Origin: Thermoflexus hugenholtzii JAD2
GTDB taxonomy: Bacteria; Chloroflexota; Anaerolineae; J036; Brachytrichaceae
Direction: 5' to 3'
DNA length: 60,077 bases
Assembly (NCBI GenBank): GCA_945877855.1
Contig: CAMDWA010000006.1
Coordinates: forward strand, 1 to 60,077
The notes beneath the pieces are model-generated. The model did not search any database. It was not told the DNA's origin and saw only the letters and a program-made list of their open reading frames with translations. Below, piece by piece: positions 24,880 to 33,463 of the stretch (its first letter is position 1; every line of letters starts with the position of its first letter). Made by a program: the position numbers and the translations under genes.

Positions 24880-25878
24880 ATGATTTCGGATGAAGTTCGG
24901 CAACGAGTAGCCGAGGCATTTGCCGGTTTTGTGGGCAATGCTGATGCCACACATGCCCTCAAACGCTCATTATTGGTAGGGTTATCGAAAGACCCGCCTT
25001 CGCTCGACAAAACATTTTTGTTTAGCGGGCCGCCCTCAACTGGTAAAAGTGATTTGGCACGCCGCGTTAATAAATGTTTGGGCTTGCCATTTGTGCAATT
25101 AGATGGGCGAGCCTTGCGCAGCCGCGAAAAGTTATTCGAGATGATCGACGACTCGCTGGCTTCGCGCCAAATGTCGCCACGCAAAATTGAAGATCGCGGG
25201 GGGATGCCCGTATTTGAATACCCCGCCGTATGTGTCTATGTGGACGAAGTTCACTTAATCGGCCAAGGCGTGCAGCAATCGCTGCTAACCTTGCTGGAAC
25301 GTGACGACTGTAGTGTGGTGCTTGAATATGGCAGCATTCGTAAAGTGGCGATGATGCCGGGCAGTGCTTATTTATTTGCCACCACCAAACCCGCAGATCT
25401 CGAGCGGGCTTTTCGCTCGCGCTGTTCAGAATTGGTGCTCAATCGCTATTCAAGCGAAGAAGTAAGCACGATGGTCAAACGGCGCTTTCCCGATTTGCCG
25501 CACGATATGATCAAAAGCGTGGCTGGCTCTAGCCGCCTCACCCCGCGTATTGCCTTCGATATTTCATCGGATTTGATGGACGAAATTGCCATTAGCGAAG
25601 ATGATGACCTGCGGGCAGCGCTACGGCGGGTATTGCGCGGGCGCGGCATTTTGGCCGAAAATGGCATCACCCGCAACGACTTGCGCTATTTGCAAGTGTT
25701 GCGTAATCGCAAACCAGTCGGCGAGTCGGCCATTTTGTCGATGTTGGGCGATATTGATCGCTCAGTTATTCAAGATGATGTCGAGCCATTCTTGCTGCGC
25801 GAAGGCTACATCGGCATCAGCGAAAAAGGCCGCCAAATTACCCTCAAAGGCTGCGATGTGCTTGAGTCGGTGAAATAG
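24880..25878 (+). CDS. Divergent RuvB-like AAA+ ATPase with RuvB C-terminal winged helix
   Basis: A 332-residue AAA+ ATPase. Walker A is SGPPSTGKSD (about 49-58), Walker B VCVYVDEVH (117-125), sensor 1 AYLFATTK and arginine finger RAFRSRC (about 176-182). The last ~75 residues (GITRNDLRYLQVL, KPVGESAILSMLGDIDRSVI, EPFLLREGYIGIS) match the RuvB C-terminal winged helix. The N-terminal DEYIGQ-type motif of true RuvB is replaced by FAGFVGNADATHALK. RuvB drives Holliday-junction branch migration with RuvA; neither RuvA nor RuvC is here. Start supported by AGGTGA 7 nt upstream. Canonical ruvB is probably elsewhere, making this a paralogue of unknown task. Confidence 0.8.
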   Translation: MISDEVRQRVAEAFAGFVGNADATHALKRSLLVGLSKDPPSLDKTFLFSGPPSTGKSDLARRVNKCLGLPFVQLDGRALRSREKLFEMIDDSLASRQMSPRKIEDRGGMPVFEYPAVCVYVDEVHLIGQGVQQSLLTLLERDDCSVVLEYGSIRKVAMMPGSAYLFATTKPADLERAFRSRCSELVLNRYSSEEVSTMVKRRFPDLPHDMIKSVAGSSRLTPRIAFDISSDLMDEIAISEDDDLRAALRRVLRGRGILAENGITRNDLRYLQVLRNRKPVGESAILSMLGDIDRSVIQDDVEPFLLREGYIGISEKGRQITLKGCDVLESVK

Positions 25879-26000
25879 GGGGGATTGGGGATTAAGGATT
25901 AAGGATTAGGGATTTTATGAGTCACAAGTCACAAGTTATGACTCATGACTTGTGACTTATTTTGGATTCCTAATCCTCAATCCTTAATCCCCAATCCTCT
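25877..26000. repeat. Composite heptanucleotide array (GGATTAG and CACAAGT types), inverted halves
   Basis: GGGGATTAAGGATTAAGGAT, then GAGTCACAAGTCACAAGTTA with its inverse (ATGACTTGTGACTTAT), then the inverse of the first motif (TAATCCTCAATCCTTAATCC). The whole array is one nested hairpin. Its right end is translated as the last residues of the convergent merR-type gene. Confidence 0.9.
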
Positions 26001-26835
26001 CCACCGGCACTTGAATTTCCAGCACAACCGGCGCATTGAAGTCTTGTAACTCATTTTCTTTGCCATAATGATGCAACTCGCGGGTTTCACTTTGGCGGCA
26101 GCGGTAGCCATTGGCCTCGATCCATTCAAACACTGCAATAATGGCTTGGGTGACATCTAACGTTGCCCCTTGATGCACCACACAGGCCGTTTCGGGCGAG
26201 GCCGGCAATTGGCGCGTGCCAATGGGTGCTAAGGCTAATTTACTGATCTCGCGCACAGGAATCACCACCGCCATTTCGGTATCGATATTGGTTTCGGTGT
26301 ATTCGTGATTATGATACAACGCCATTTCAGTGCCAGTGCTTTTGATTTTGTGTTCAGTCAGTGTGTTGTAAATACGATCATAAGCCGCACAACGATAGCG
26401 CCCCATTTCAAACAAATTTGGGATCATGTGACGGGTGGAGACGATACTTAAAGCCTCTAACGACTTAACCGCGACATCATAACGAACAGGGTTATTTTCA
26501 TTTTCAATTTGCCGCAAACGGGTGGCAATGCGTACTAGCTTTATTTGCTCTTCGGCAATTTGGCGCTCAATATCGCCTTGGCGTAGCCGCAACATGCCCT
26601 TCATTTGCTCCACCGGAATGTTATCGTTGAGCAGCCGCACAATTTGCTCGAGCGAAAAGCCCAAATCTTTGAGCGCCAAAATGCGGTTTAGTCGTGGCAA
26701 TTGATCGAGCGTGTAATAGCGATAGTCGGTAAATCGATCAATATGTGCAGGTTTTATTAACCCCACATCGTCATAATGCCGCAACGTCACTATGCTTACT
26801 TGCGCCAAACGGGAAAAGTCGCCAATTCGTAACAT
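25984..26835 (-). CDS. MerR-family regulator with GyrI-like ligand domain (BmrR type)
   Basis: A 283-residue transcription regulator. The N-terminal MerR winged helix-turn-helix (MLRIGDFSRLAQVSIVTLRHYDDVGLIKP) and a long dimer helix are followed by a GyrI/AraC effector domain (about 130-283) that should bind a small hydrophobic ligand. The last residues (RIGD) and the stop are encoded by the heptanucleotide array. It lies 40 nt downstream of the two membrane genes, so it may be the fourth gene of their operon. Minus-strand TATACT lies 8 nt before the ATG. Confidence 0.87.
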   Translation of the reverse strand: MLRIGDFSRLAQVSIVTLRHYDDVGLIKPAHIDRFTDYRYYTLDQLPRLNRILALKDLGFSLEQIVRLLNDNIPVEQMKGMLRLRQGDIERQIAEEQIKLVRIATRLRQIENENNPVRYDVAVKSLEALSIVSTRHMIPNLFEMGRYRCAAYDRIYNTLTEHKIKSTGTEMALYHNHEYTETNIDTEMAVVIPVREISKLALAPIGTRQLPASPETACVVHQGATLDVTQAIIAVFEWIEANGYRCRQSETRELHHYGKENELQDFNAPVVLEIQVPVERIGD

Positions 26836-26875
26836 GTTTTTCGAGTATAAGTATCTTAAATCAAATCGCTCGAAC

Positions 26876-27268
26876 CTAACGTGATAATTTGCGCATGTTG
26901 ATTAAATAACCGATGAATATCGGAATCATTATCATATCGACGACAATGGCGAACCCAGCTTGATAACCAAGATATTGCTGCCCATAGATAAGCACCAGTG
27001 CAACGAAAATTAGTTTGCTGATCGTTGCTACCGTCAAAACCAGCGGGCGACTTGTCAGGTCAAAAGCGCCATAGATGAGCATTGCGCCTACCAGTGCAAT
27101 CAGCGCCCCCCAATTTCGCACCACAATTTCGGCCAATGGCCCTTCGATTGAAACCCCAAATGTAGAAAGCAACGCCGCTTGTGGCGCAATCGCGGCATAA
27201 ATCATACTGCTCGTCAATATGCCAGATACCAGCATGATCCATTTCATTTTTGTGTTAACCCAAGTCAT
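26876..27268 (-). CDS. Four-helix membrane protein of unknown function
   Basis: A 130-residue protein with four hydrophobic helices (about 9-32, 48-66, 75-95, 102-122). No motif is recognised. The start codon directly abuts the stop of the upstream membrane-protein gene, so the two are probably translated together. It lies in the operon epimerase-membrane-membrane-MerR, so it may be under control of the MerR/GyrI protein. Confidence 0.7.
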   Translation of the reverse strand: MTWVNTKMKWIMLVSGILTSSMIYAAIAPQAALLSTFGVSIEGPLAEIVVRNWGALIALVGAMLIYGAFDLTSRPLVLTVATISKLIFVALVLIYGQQYLGYQAGFAIVVDMIMIPIFIGYLINMRKLSR

Positions 27269-27805
27269 TTATTGCCCCTTTGTTAAAAAATAAAGTGCGA
27301 GTCCGGTCATGAGTTGAAACGTTATGGCCCCCGCAGAGCCAAATACCGACCATTTGGGGCCAAGATCAACGCCAATACTGCGTGTGACAAACCACCCCAT
27401 CACCCAAGCCAAACCAATGATCCCGATCCAAATAATCGATTTTGGCAAAACTTGACGCAAAACCAGCCACTGCGCCAGCCCAATGCACAAACCCGTAATT
27501 GCGGCCCGCCCTAACAATTCATTACCAGCGGTTTCGCTCCCCAACACTGCGGTGCTAATCGCTAAACCTGCTGCCATACCGATGCTGGTGGCAAAAAACC
27601 ATGAGGTTGGCAGCGCCAATCGTGCATTTAAAACAACCCATTGCACAAACCCAAGGGTTGCGCCTGCAATTGCACCAGCCAAAATAGCGCGTATTGGCGT
27701 ATTGACAGCCCCAATTACATATGAAAGCACCCCTGCAATCGGAAAACCGATAAAGGCAATGCCCCAAAATAGCCAAAACCGTTCTGTTGGAATGAGATTC
27801 GCCAT
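27269..27805 (-). CDS. Glycine/alanine-rich membrane protein of unknown function
   Basis: A 178-residue protein with about six short hydrophobic helices rich in Gly and Ala (AILAGAIAGATLGFVQWVVL, AAITGLCIGLAQWLVLRQVL, two similar halves that suggest an internal duplication). It overlaps the upstream epimerase stop by 1 nt (TAATG) and abuts the downstream membrane gene. No family was recognised. Confidence 0.72.
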   Translation of the reverse strand: MANLIPTERFWLFWGIAFIGFPIAGVLSYVIGAVNTPIRAILAGAIAGATLGFVQWVVLNARLALPTSWFFATSIGMAAGLAISTAVLGSETAGNELLGRAAITGLCIGLAQWLVLRQVLPKSIIWIGIIGLAWVMGWFVTRSIGVDLGPKWSVFGSAGAITFQLMTGLALYFLTKGQ

Positions 27806-28752
27806 TATTTTTGACTTGCGGCGTTATGTTTATACCAAGCAACCGTTTGTCGCACCACCTCATTAATAGACGTGCCTTTTACCCCAAACGCCCGCTCAAA
27901 TTTGCTGCTATCAACTACAAATGGCTTTTCAAATTGATAAAGCATCTCAACTACCTCACGCACCGGTGGCATAAAAATGCCTAGCCCTTGTAATATGAGT
28001 TTGGTGGCAATCGTGTAACGTGGCTTATGGCCAGCTTCGGTGAATACCATATTTATGATTTGGCGTTGGGTCAAGGCTGTGTCATTGGGCGCAAACCATA
28101 CTTGCCCCAGCGCATCATCGCGCTCGCCCACCAACACCATCGCTTTTGCCATATCGCCAATAAAAGTATTGGTATGAGGTAGATCTGGGTTGCCAACCAA
28201 TTGGGAGGCTTTGCCTTGAATGGCAGGGGCGATGGCGCGTTCACCCATGACCGCATTGGTGACAAACGGGCCAATGAAATCGGCTCCGCGCACAATGCCC
28301 ACCCGTGCCGTGCCTGCTCGGTGCGCCGCCAGCATTTGGGCCGAAATCTGAGCGCGAATCTTGCCCTTTTTTGTGCTGACTTTTTCTGGCAAATCTTCAT
28401 GCATGACCGCGCCATTGGTGTCGCCGTACATATACAAGTTATCGCCCACGATCAATTTAGCGTTGGCCTTGGCCGCCACCGCCAAAATATTTGCAAACAA
28501 CGGCTGCATTAGCGTATCCCATTTATCATAAGGCGCGTTTACACAGTTGTAAATGTGAGTTGCGCCACTCGCGGCATTATGCGCACTCTCCAGATTAGCG
28601 ACATCAGAAGCAATAACACTCACCCCTGCTGGTAAGGTTGTTGGAGCTTTGCCGCTACGGTTAACCATTTGCACCCGCTCGCCGCGTGCGGCCAAGTTCT
28701 GCATCACGTGAATACCCATCGGGCCAGTGCCAAAAATAATATGTTTGTTCAT
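27805..28752 (-). CDS. NAD(P)-binding epimerase/dehydratase-like protein (NmrA/SDR-extended)
   Basis: A 315-residue Rossmann protein. The dinucleotide loop is IIFGTGPMGIHVMQNLAARG, followed by NRSGKAPTTLP and a C-terminal segment like those of atypical extended SDRs. The usual YxxxK is not obvious (LYMYGD sits near the expected place), so catalysis is uncertain; it may be an NmrA-like sensor. First gene of a four-gene operon with two membrane proteins and a MerR regulator. Minus-strand TAAGAT (28759-28764) lies 6 nt before the ATG, predicting a leaderless mRNA. Confidence 0.78.
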   Translation of the reverse strand: MNKHIIFGTGPMGIHVMQNLAARGERVQMVNRSGKAPTTLPAGVSVIASDVANLESAHNAASGATHIYNCVNAPYDKWDTLMQPLFANILAVAAKANAKLIVGDNLYMYGDTNGAVMHEDLPEKVSTKKGKIRAQISAQMLAAHRAGTARVGIVRGADFIGPFVTNAVMGERAIAPAIQGKASQLVGNPDLPHTNTFIGDMAKAMVLVGERDDALGQVWFAPNDTALTQRQIINMVFTEAGHKPRYTIATKLILQGLGIFMPPVREVVEMLYQFEKPFVVDSSKFERAFGVKGTSINEVVRQTVAWYKHNAASQK

Positions 28753-28758
28753 AAGCCC

Positions 28759-28764
28759 ATCTTA
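28759..28764 (-). promoter_or_regulatory. -10 box of a predicted leaderless promoter
   Basis: TAAGAT on the minus strand with exactly 6 nt to the ATG at 28752, heading the epimerase-membrane-membrane-MerR operon. Confidence 0.45.
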
Positions 28765-28842
28765 CAGTCTCAGGTTACCCGAGAGTCAAGGGGGTAAAAC
28801 GGGCAATTTAAGATTGTCCTCATGTAAAATCAACCCGCCGAC

Positions 28843-29808
28843 ATGTTGACCTATATTTTGCGCCGTTTATTGCTCGCCATACCTCTGATGTTGGCAGTGG
28901 TCATTTGCAATTTTTTACTCATCACCTTTGCGCCGGGCGACCCAGTGACGCTGTTAGTGGGTGATTACCCCGCGCCCGAAGAATATGTGCGGCAGGTGCG
29001 GGCTGAATATGGCTTAGATCAACCGATTCCGGTGCGATTGGCGAGTTATCTTGGCCAACTTGCCGTCGGCAATTTGGGTTATTCATTTGCCAATCGTGTG
29101 CCAGTTTTTCAACTCATCACCCAGCGGGTGGGTGCTACCTTATTGCTAACATTGACGGCGCTAACCTTGTCGAGCATTGTCGGGGTGCTGCTCGGCGTAA
29201 TCGCGGCGCGCCAACACAATAAACCGATCGATCTTGTGGCCTCGGCTGGGGCGTTAATCGGCTACGCCATCCCCGAATTTTGGTTGGGGCAATTGTTCAT
29301 CTTGTTGTTCGCGGTCGGGTTGGGGTGGTTGCCTTCGCAAGGCATGCGCTCATCGCGCTCTGTCGCCACGGGTTGGGCCGATTTAAGCGATGTGGCATGG
29401 CATCTTGTTTTGCCTGCCTTTGCACTTAGTTTGCGCTATCTCGCCCTCATCACCCGCATCACCCGCGTTGCCATGATCGAGGTGCTCAGTTCAGATTACA
29501 TTCGCACCGCCCGCGCCAAAGGGGCACACGAAAGGTCGGTTTTGCTCATACATGCCTTGCGCAATGCGGCTGCGCCGGTCGTTACTGTCATCGGCTACAA
29601 CCTCGGTTTTGTATTAGCAGGCAGCGCCTTGGTCGAAACCGTTTATAGCTGGCCCGGCATCGGGCGATTGTTGTTTGAAAGCATCGGCAAACGCGATTAT
29701 CCTGTGCTGACTGCTATTTTGCTCATGGTTAGTCTTACCGTCGTCATCGCCAATCTCATCACCGACCTTGTGCAAGGCTGGTTAGACCCACGGGTGCGAA
29801 ATGCGTAA
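28843..29808 (+). CDS. Peptide/nickel-type ABC transporter permease (DppB-like)
   Basis: A 321-residue permease. LTYILRRLLLAIPLMLAVVICNFLLI, FAPGDPVTLLVG, the cytosolic EAA-like loop DYIRTARAKGAHERSVLLIHALRNA, and VETVYSWPGIGRL are hallmark DppB/OppB features; about six membrane helices. It overlaps the next permease by 8 nt. No binding protein or ATPase follows, so partners are encoded elsewhere. TAAAAT at 28825-28830 is 12 nt before the ATG. Confidence 0.92.
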   Translation: MLTYILRRLLLAIPLMLAVVICNFLLITFAPGDPVTLLVGDYPAPEEYVRQVRAEYGLDQPIPVRLASYLGQLAVGNLGYSFANRVPVFQLITQRVGATLLLTLTALTLSSIVGVLLGVIAARQHNKPIDLVASAGALIGYAIPEFWLGQLFILLFAVGLGWLPSQGMRSSRSVATGWADLSDVAWHLVLPAFALSLRYLALITRITRVAMIEVLSSDYIRTARAKGAHERSVLLIHALRNAAAPVVTVIGYNLGFVLAGSALVETVYSWPGIGRLLFESIGKRDYPVLTAILLMVSLTVVIANLITDLVQGWLDPRVRNA

Positions 29809-30613
29809 TCTCACCAAAAACCCGCGGGCGTTTGGCTCATTCATGGTCATTGCGTTTTTTTTATTAATGGCTTTTGCCGCCCCGCTTCTGGCCCCATTTG
29901 ACCCATTTCTGGGCGGCAGCAATTCGCTTCAACCGCCCGGCAGCGGGTTCTTGCTTGGCAGTGACCATCTTGGGCGTGATGTTTTATCGCAGGTGATTTA
30001 TGGGTCGCGGGCCTCATTATTGGTGGGGTTGTTGGCTGCATTTAGCGCCAGCGCCATTGGGCTTTCGGTCGGCAGTGTATCGGGCTATCTCGGCGGGTGG
30101 TTCGACAATATCACCATGCGTGTGGCCGAGTTTTTTCAAACTTTACCGCGTTTTGTCTTAGCCGCCATCATTGTGGCGGTGTTTGGCGGCGGCCTGTTCA
30201 AAATTATCATTGTGATTGCCTTACTGGGCTGGATGCAAACCGCCCGTGTAGTGCGTTCGCAAGTGTTGCGTCTGCGCGATGCCGCTTTTGTCGAGGCTGC
30301 CACCCAATTGGGCGCGAGCCAATTTCGCATTTTGCGCACCCACATTGTGCCCAATGTCATGGCCTCGGTCATCGTCACGGCCTCACTCGATATCGCAGCC
30401 GCCATTTTGCTTGAAGGCGGCCTGAGCTTTTTTGGCTTGGGTGATGCCAATCTCGTTTCGTGGGGCGGCATGTTGAATCAGGCCCAGCCGTATATCCGCC
30501 AAGCATGGTGGATGGCGTTTTTTCCGGGCATGGCAATCACTCTTGTCGTGTTGGCCTTTAATTTGTTTGGCGATGGCTTAAATGAAGTGTTTAGCCCACG
30601 CAAACATGATTAA
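29801..30613 (+). CDS. Peptide/nickel-type ABC transporter permease (DppC-like)
   Basis: A 270-residue second permease. The N-terminal APLLAPFDPFLGG and LLGSDHLGRDVLSQVIYGSR are DppC/OppC signatures, and the EAA loop reads FVEAATQLGASQFRILRTHIVPN. The C-terminal QAWWMAFFPGMAITLVVLAFNLFGDGLNE also matches. It forms a heterodimer with the overlapping DppB-like protein to import peptides or similar solutes. A hairpin follows at 30616-30674. Confidence 0.92.
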   Translation: MRNLTKNPRAFGSFMVIAFFLLMAFAAPLLAPFDPFLGGSNSLQPPGSGFLLGSDHLGRDVLSQVIYGSRASLLVGLLAAFSASAIGLSVGSVSGYLGGWFDNITMRVAEFFQTLPRFVLAAIIVAVFGGGLFKIIIVIALLGWMQTARVVRSQVLRLRDAAFVEAATQLGASQFRILRTHIVPNVMASVIVTASLDIAAAILLEGGLSFFGLGDANLVSWGGMLNQAQPYIRQAWWMAFFPGMAITLVVLAFNLFGDGLNEVFSPRKHD

Positions 30614-30615
30614 CC

Positions 30616-30674
30616 TCGAAGATATTAGCGCATGACGTGGCGACGACATCAAGCTGCGTTAATCTTCGAGATTT
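30616..30674. terminator. Imperfect bidirectional terminator hairpin
   Basis: CTCGAAGATATTAGCGCA pairs, with a small bulge, with TGCGTTAATCTTCGAG, followed by ATTTAAAAAAATT. It lies between the convergent DppC-like and propeller-like genes. Confidence 0.6.
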
Positions 30675-30681
30675 AAAAAAA

Positions 30682-31764
30682 TTAGCGAATGACAACGGGC
30701 GAAACCGCGTCTTGGATCAAAATGGTCGCCTCACCACGCCCATCAATGGGGGTAGCAACCAAATGTTTGCGGTTTTGTGTCCGATCAACAATCTCATAGG
30801 TCACGCGGCTGTTATCTAGCCACTCAATTTGATCATCAACATTGCGTTGCTCATTTAACACCGTCTCTTGCATCGTGGTTAAATCAAGCACGGCGGGACG
30901 CCAATCGCCCGGCTTTAGACGTTTCTTAAAAGCAATTTTGCTATTGTCGGGCGAAAGAGATGGACATTCGATATTTTTGCCAATGACATTTAATGTTTTG
31001 CTTGAAACATCACCTTTTAACAATAAAATTTCACCTGCGCTGCTTAATGTGGCATAAAACGTATTGTTGTCATTGGCAAAGGTGACACCCCAAAAATTAA
31101 AATCGACGGCTTTAAAAGGCTTGCTATCACGGGTAACAACAAATTGTTCTAAATCGCCAATCGTGGTTTTGTTGGTTAAATCGACAATCACTGTCTTGGT
31201 CGAGGCGGTGCTGCCTACCGACTCGTAATTGTGACCAGTAACAAATGAGGTAAACGCCCCATATCGCCCATTTGGCGACACTCGTGCACGGCTAGGCAAC
31301 CCTTCGCTTACAAAACTATGTTTCACTTCAAAATTGCTGTCAAAGGCGCGGGCAAACATGAGTTGCACACCTTGCCCACCGCCTTGCGGTACTAAACACA
31401 GGCCATTGCCGCCCGCAAAATAAACCCGATTACACCCCAATGGTGCAATGGCCGAATCTGTCAAATTAGCCTCGACCAGCTTAACTTGGCTCTCTTCGCC
31501 TTCTTTTTGGCTTAGCATCAACATGCTGCCCGGTTTGATTGGGGCGATCATGCGTTGGGGGTTTGCTGCCTCATTGTTGCCCTGATTCGCTTGGCTTTGG
31601 GTTTGTGACGTTATACGCGGCTGTTGTCGCATTGCCGTCCAACCTAAATACCCGCCCCCGATCAACAATGATGCGCACACAATGCCACCAAACATCCATA
31701 CCTTTGTCGAAGTTACCCCATCAACCTCAGAAACTTTTACACTTACTTTTTTACTTTTTTGCAT
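30682..31764 (-). CDS. Membrane-anchored TolB/propeller-like protein of unknown function
   Basis: A 360-residue protein: a short cytosolic head, one membrane helix (about 24-42, WMFGGIVCASLLIGGGYLGW), then an extracytoplasmic domain of repeated beta motifs (NRVYFAGGNGLCLVPQGG, ARVSPNGRYGAFTSFVTG, NTFYATLSSAGEILLLKGD, PSLSPDNSKIAFKKRL, WLDNSRVTYEIVDR) typical of TolB/WD40-like propellers. The ATG at 31764 (MQKSKK) is chosen, because a farther start would translate the GAGCCATG array. The ligand is unknown. Confidence 0.7.
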   Translation of the reverse strand: MQKSKKVSVKVSEVDGVTSTKVWMFGGIVCASLLIGGGYLGWTAMRQQPRITSQTQSQANQGNNEAANPQRMIAPIKPGSMLMLSQKEGEESQVKLVEANLTDSAIAPLGCNRVYFAGGNGLCLVPQGGGQGVQLMFARAFDSNFEVKHSFVSEGLPSRARVSPNGRYGAFTSFVTGHNYESVGSTASTKTVIVDLTNKTTIGDLEQFVVTRDSKPFKAVDFNFWGVTFANDNNTFYATLSSAGEILLLKGDVSSKTLNVIGKNIECPSLSPDNSKIAFKKRLKPGDWRPAVLDLTTMQETVLNEQRNVDDQIEWLDNSRVTYEIVDRTQNRKHLVATPIDGRGEATILIQDAVSPVVIR

Positions 31765-31767
31765 CTT

Positions 31768-31860
31768 AACTCCTTTGAGCCATGAGCCATGAGCTTTGAG
31801 CCGTGAGCCGTGACTCATAGCTCAAAGCTCATGGCTCATGGCTAATAGGCTCATAGCTAA
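31768..31860. repeat. Heptanucleotide repeat array (GAGCCRT type), inverted halves
   Basis: GAGCCATGAGCCATGAGC, GAGCCGTGAGCCGTGA, then the inverse (AGCTCAAAGCTCATGGCTCA). It sits between the MFS gene and the propeller-like gene on the minus strand. The MFS stop codon lies at its edge. Confidence 0.9.
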
Positions 31861-33137
31861 TCATCATGCCCACCGGCAACGGCCCCAACATCGACCCGCC
31901 ACAAGCGCAAGGCCGCCAAAATAACAACGACGGTCATGCCCGCCAAAAACACGCCAATGGCTTGCCCACTGCCTTGTGAACCCCACAAAGCCCCAAACAC
32001 CACCGAGGCGATTAAACGTGCCAAACTGGTAAACGTGGTCAACATCGCCAAGCCGCTGGTGCGCAAATGGTCTGGCAAAATGGCACTTGCGGCGGCAATT
32101 AACACCCCATCGGTGGCGGCATAATAGCCCCCAAGCAATAAAGCATAAATGGGCAACGAGGCCATGCCAAAGACAGGCGCAATAACGAGCGCATAGGCCG
32201 CCATCAACAAGCCATAGCCTACAATAAACATGCGGGTGCGGCCCATGCGGTCGGCAATTCGCCCAAATGGCACCGCTAAAACCATATAAATGAGCGCCAC
32301 AAATACAAATAACAATGGCACAAGCTCGATGCCAAAATTGAGTGAGCGCTGAAAAGTGAGATGCAGCAACGGGTCGCTCAGGGTGGTAAGACTAAACAAC
32401 CCACCGATTAGGGCGATACTTCGAAAGCTTGGTTGTGCCAACAAACGCGCCACATCACCAATAGCGATGGTCTTGACTTGGGCTGGTGTGCCCTCGATAA
32501 GCCCATCGGTCGTTTTGCGATTTTGCACAAATAGCGATAACACGGCCAAACCGATCACGGCAAAACAAAAACTAACCACAAAAATGGCATCGTAGGCGTT
32601 GGCAGTAAAGGCCAATAACGCCGATGCGATGAGCGGCCCAAGCATCGCGCCAGCCGTATCCATTGCCCGATGCGCCCCAAAGGCCGTGGCAAATTGCGCT
32701 TTGGGCGTGCTGGCGGCAATAATGGCATCACGCGGGGCGGTGCGAATGCCTTTGCCGATACGGTCAACCAGCGTTACACCCGCTAATGCGCCCCAACTTG
32801 CCCCCGCCCCCAGCAGCCCAAGTTTGCAAATGGCCGAAAGCCCATAACCTGCAATAGCGACTTCTTTGTGTCGTTGCCAACGATCTGCCACATAGCCGCT
32901 AGCCAGTTTGACCAATGCCGCCGCCCCTTGATAAATGCCATCGATTACGCCTAATTCAAGCGGGGCCAGCCGCAACCCAAATGCTAAATATAACGGCAAG
33001 GTTGTGGCGATCATTTCAGACGAAATGTCGGTAAGTAAGCTGGTTATTCCTAAAAACAACACATTGCGGCTGATGCGCAGCCAGCTTGTGCGATCTTTGG
33101 TGTTAAGAATAGCGCCAGAGTTTTCAATTTGATACAT
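31857..33137 (-). CDS. MFS transporter
   Basis: 426 residues with twelve predicted membrane helices. The A-motif-like loops (GYVADRWQRHKEVA, GRIADRMGRTRM) after helices 2 and 8 and the N-terminal LTDISSEMIATTLPLYLAFGL place it in the major facilitator superfamily, nearest to the YajR/drug-export-like group. Substrate unknown. AAGGAACG precedes the start at a good ribosome-binding distance. It is upstream of the propeller-like gene on the same strand, separated by a repeat array. Confidence 0.87.
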   Translation of the reverse strand: MYQIENSGAILNTKDRTSWLRISRNVLFLGITSLLTDISSEMIATTLPLYLAFGLRLAPLELGVIDGIYQGAAALVKLASGYVADRWQRHKEVAIAGYGLSAICKLGLLGAGASWGALAGVTLVDRIGKGIRTAPRDAIIAASTPKAQFATAFGAHRAMDTAGAMLGPLIASALLAFTANAYDAIFVVSFCFAVIGLAVLSLFVQNRKTTDGLIEGTPAQVKTIAIGDVARLLAQPSFRSIALIGGLFSLTTLSDPLLHLTFQRSLNFGIELVPLLFVFVALIYMVLAVPFGRIADRMGRTRMFIVGYGLLMAAYALVIAPVFGMASLPIYALLLGGYYAATDGVLIAAASAILPDHLRTSGLAMLTTFTSLARLIASVVFGALWGSQGSGQAIGVFLAGMTVVVILAALRLWRVDVGAVAGGHDD

Positions 33138-33463
33138 GAATGTCGTTCCTTAGCTGGTGTTTAGGCAAGCCCTAATCACACATCATTCATGCATTGTAGA
33201 AATTCTATGGTGGTTTGACATCCAACAAAAGGGCGATTGTGACACCCAACTAAATGACAATCTGGCGGAGATTACCGTGGCTGGGCTTGTTTTTCTAAGT
33301 ATTAAAACAAAGCATTTACTATGTGTTTTTGTATTGAATAGCTATTTTTCTGAGAAAAATCAAAGTAATACAACATTTTTTTGAGATAATTAGAAATGCA
33401 GTTACATAGAGACATTTCAATACAGCCAATTTTCTTATCTTTACCCCGTTATAGCTTCGCAGC
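33138..33463. other. 326-nt intergenic region between divergent MFS and LysM-transpeptidase genes
   Basis: AT-rich with no credible coding frame and no recognised repeat. A TATAGC box (33450-33455) lies 7 nt before the plus-strand ATG at 33463/33464. I see nothing else to call. Confidence 0.4.

Noticed and set aside
33157..33384. 75-codon plus-strand frame in the 326-nt gap
   Set aside because: No ribosome site, no similarity recognised, and composition differs from the genes around it.
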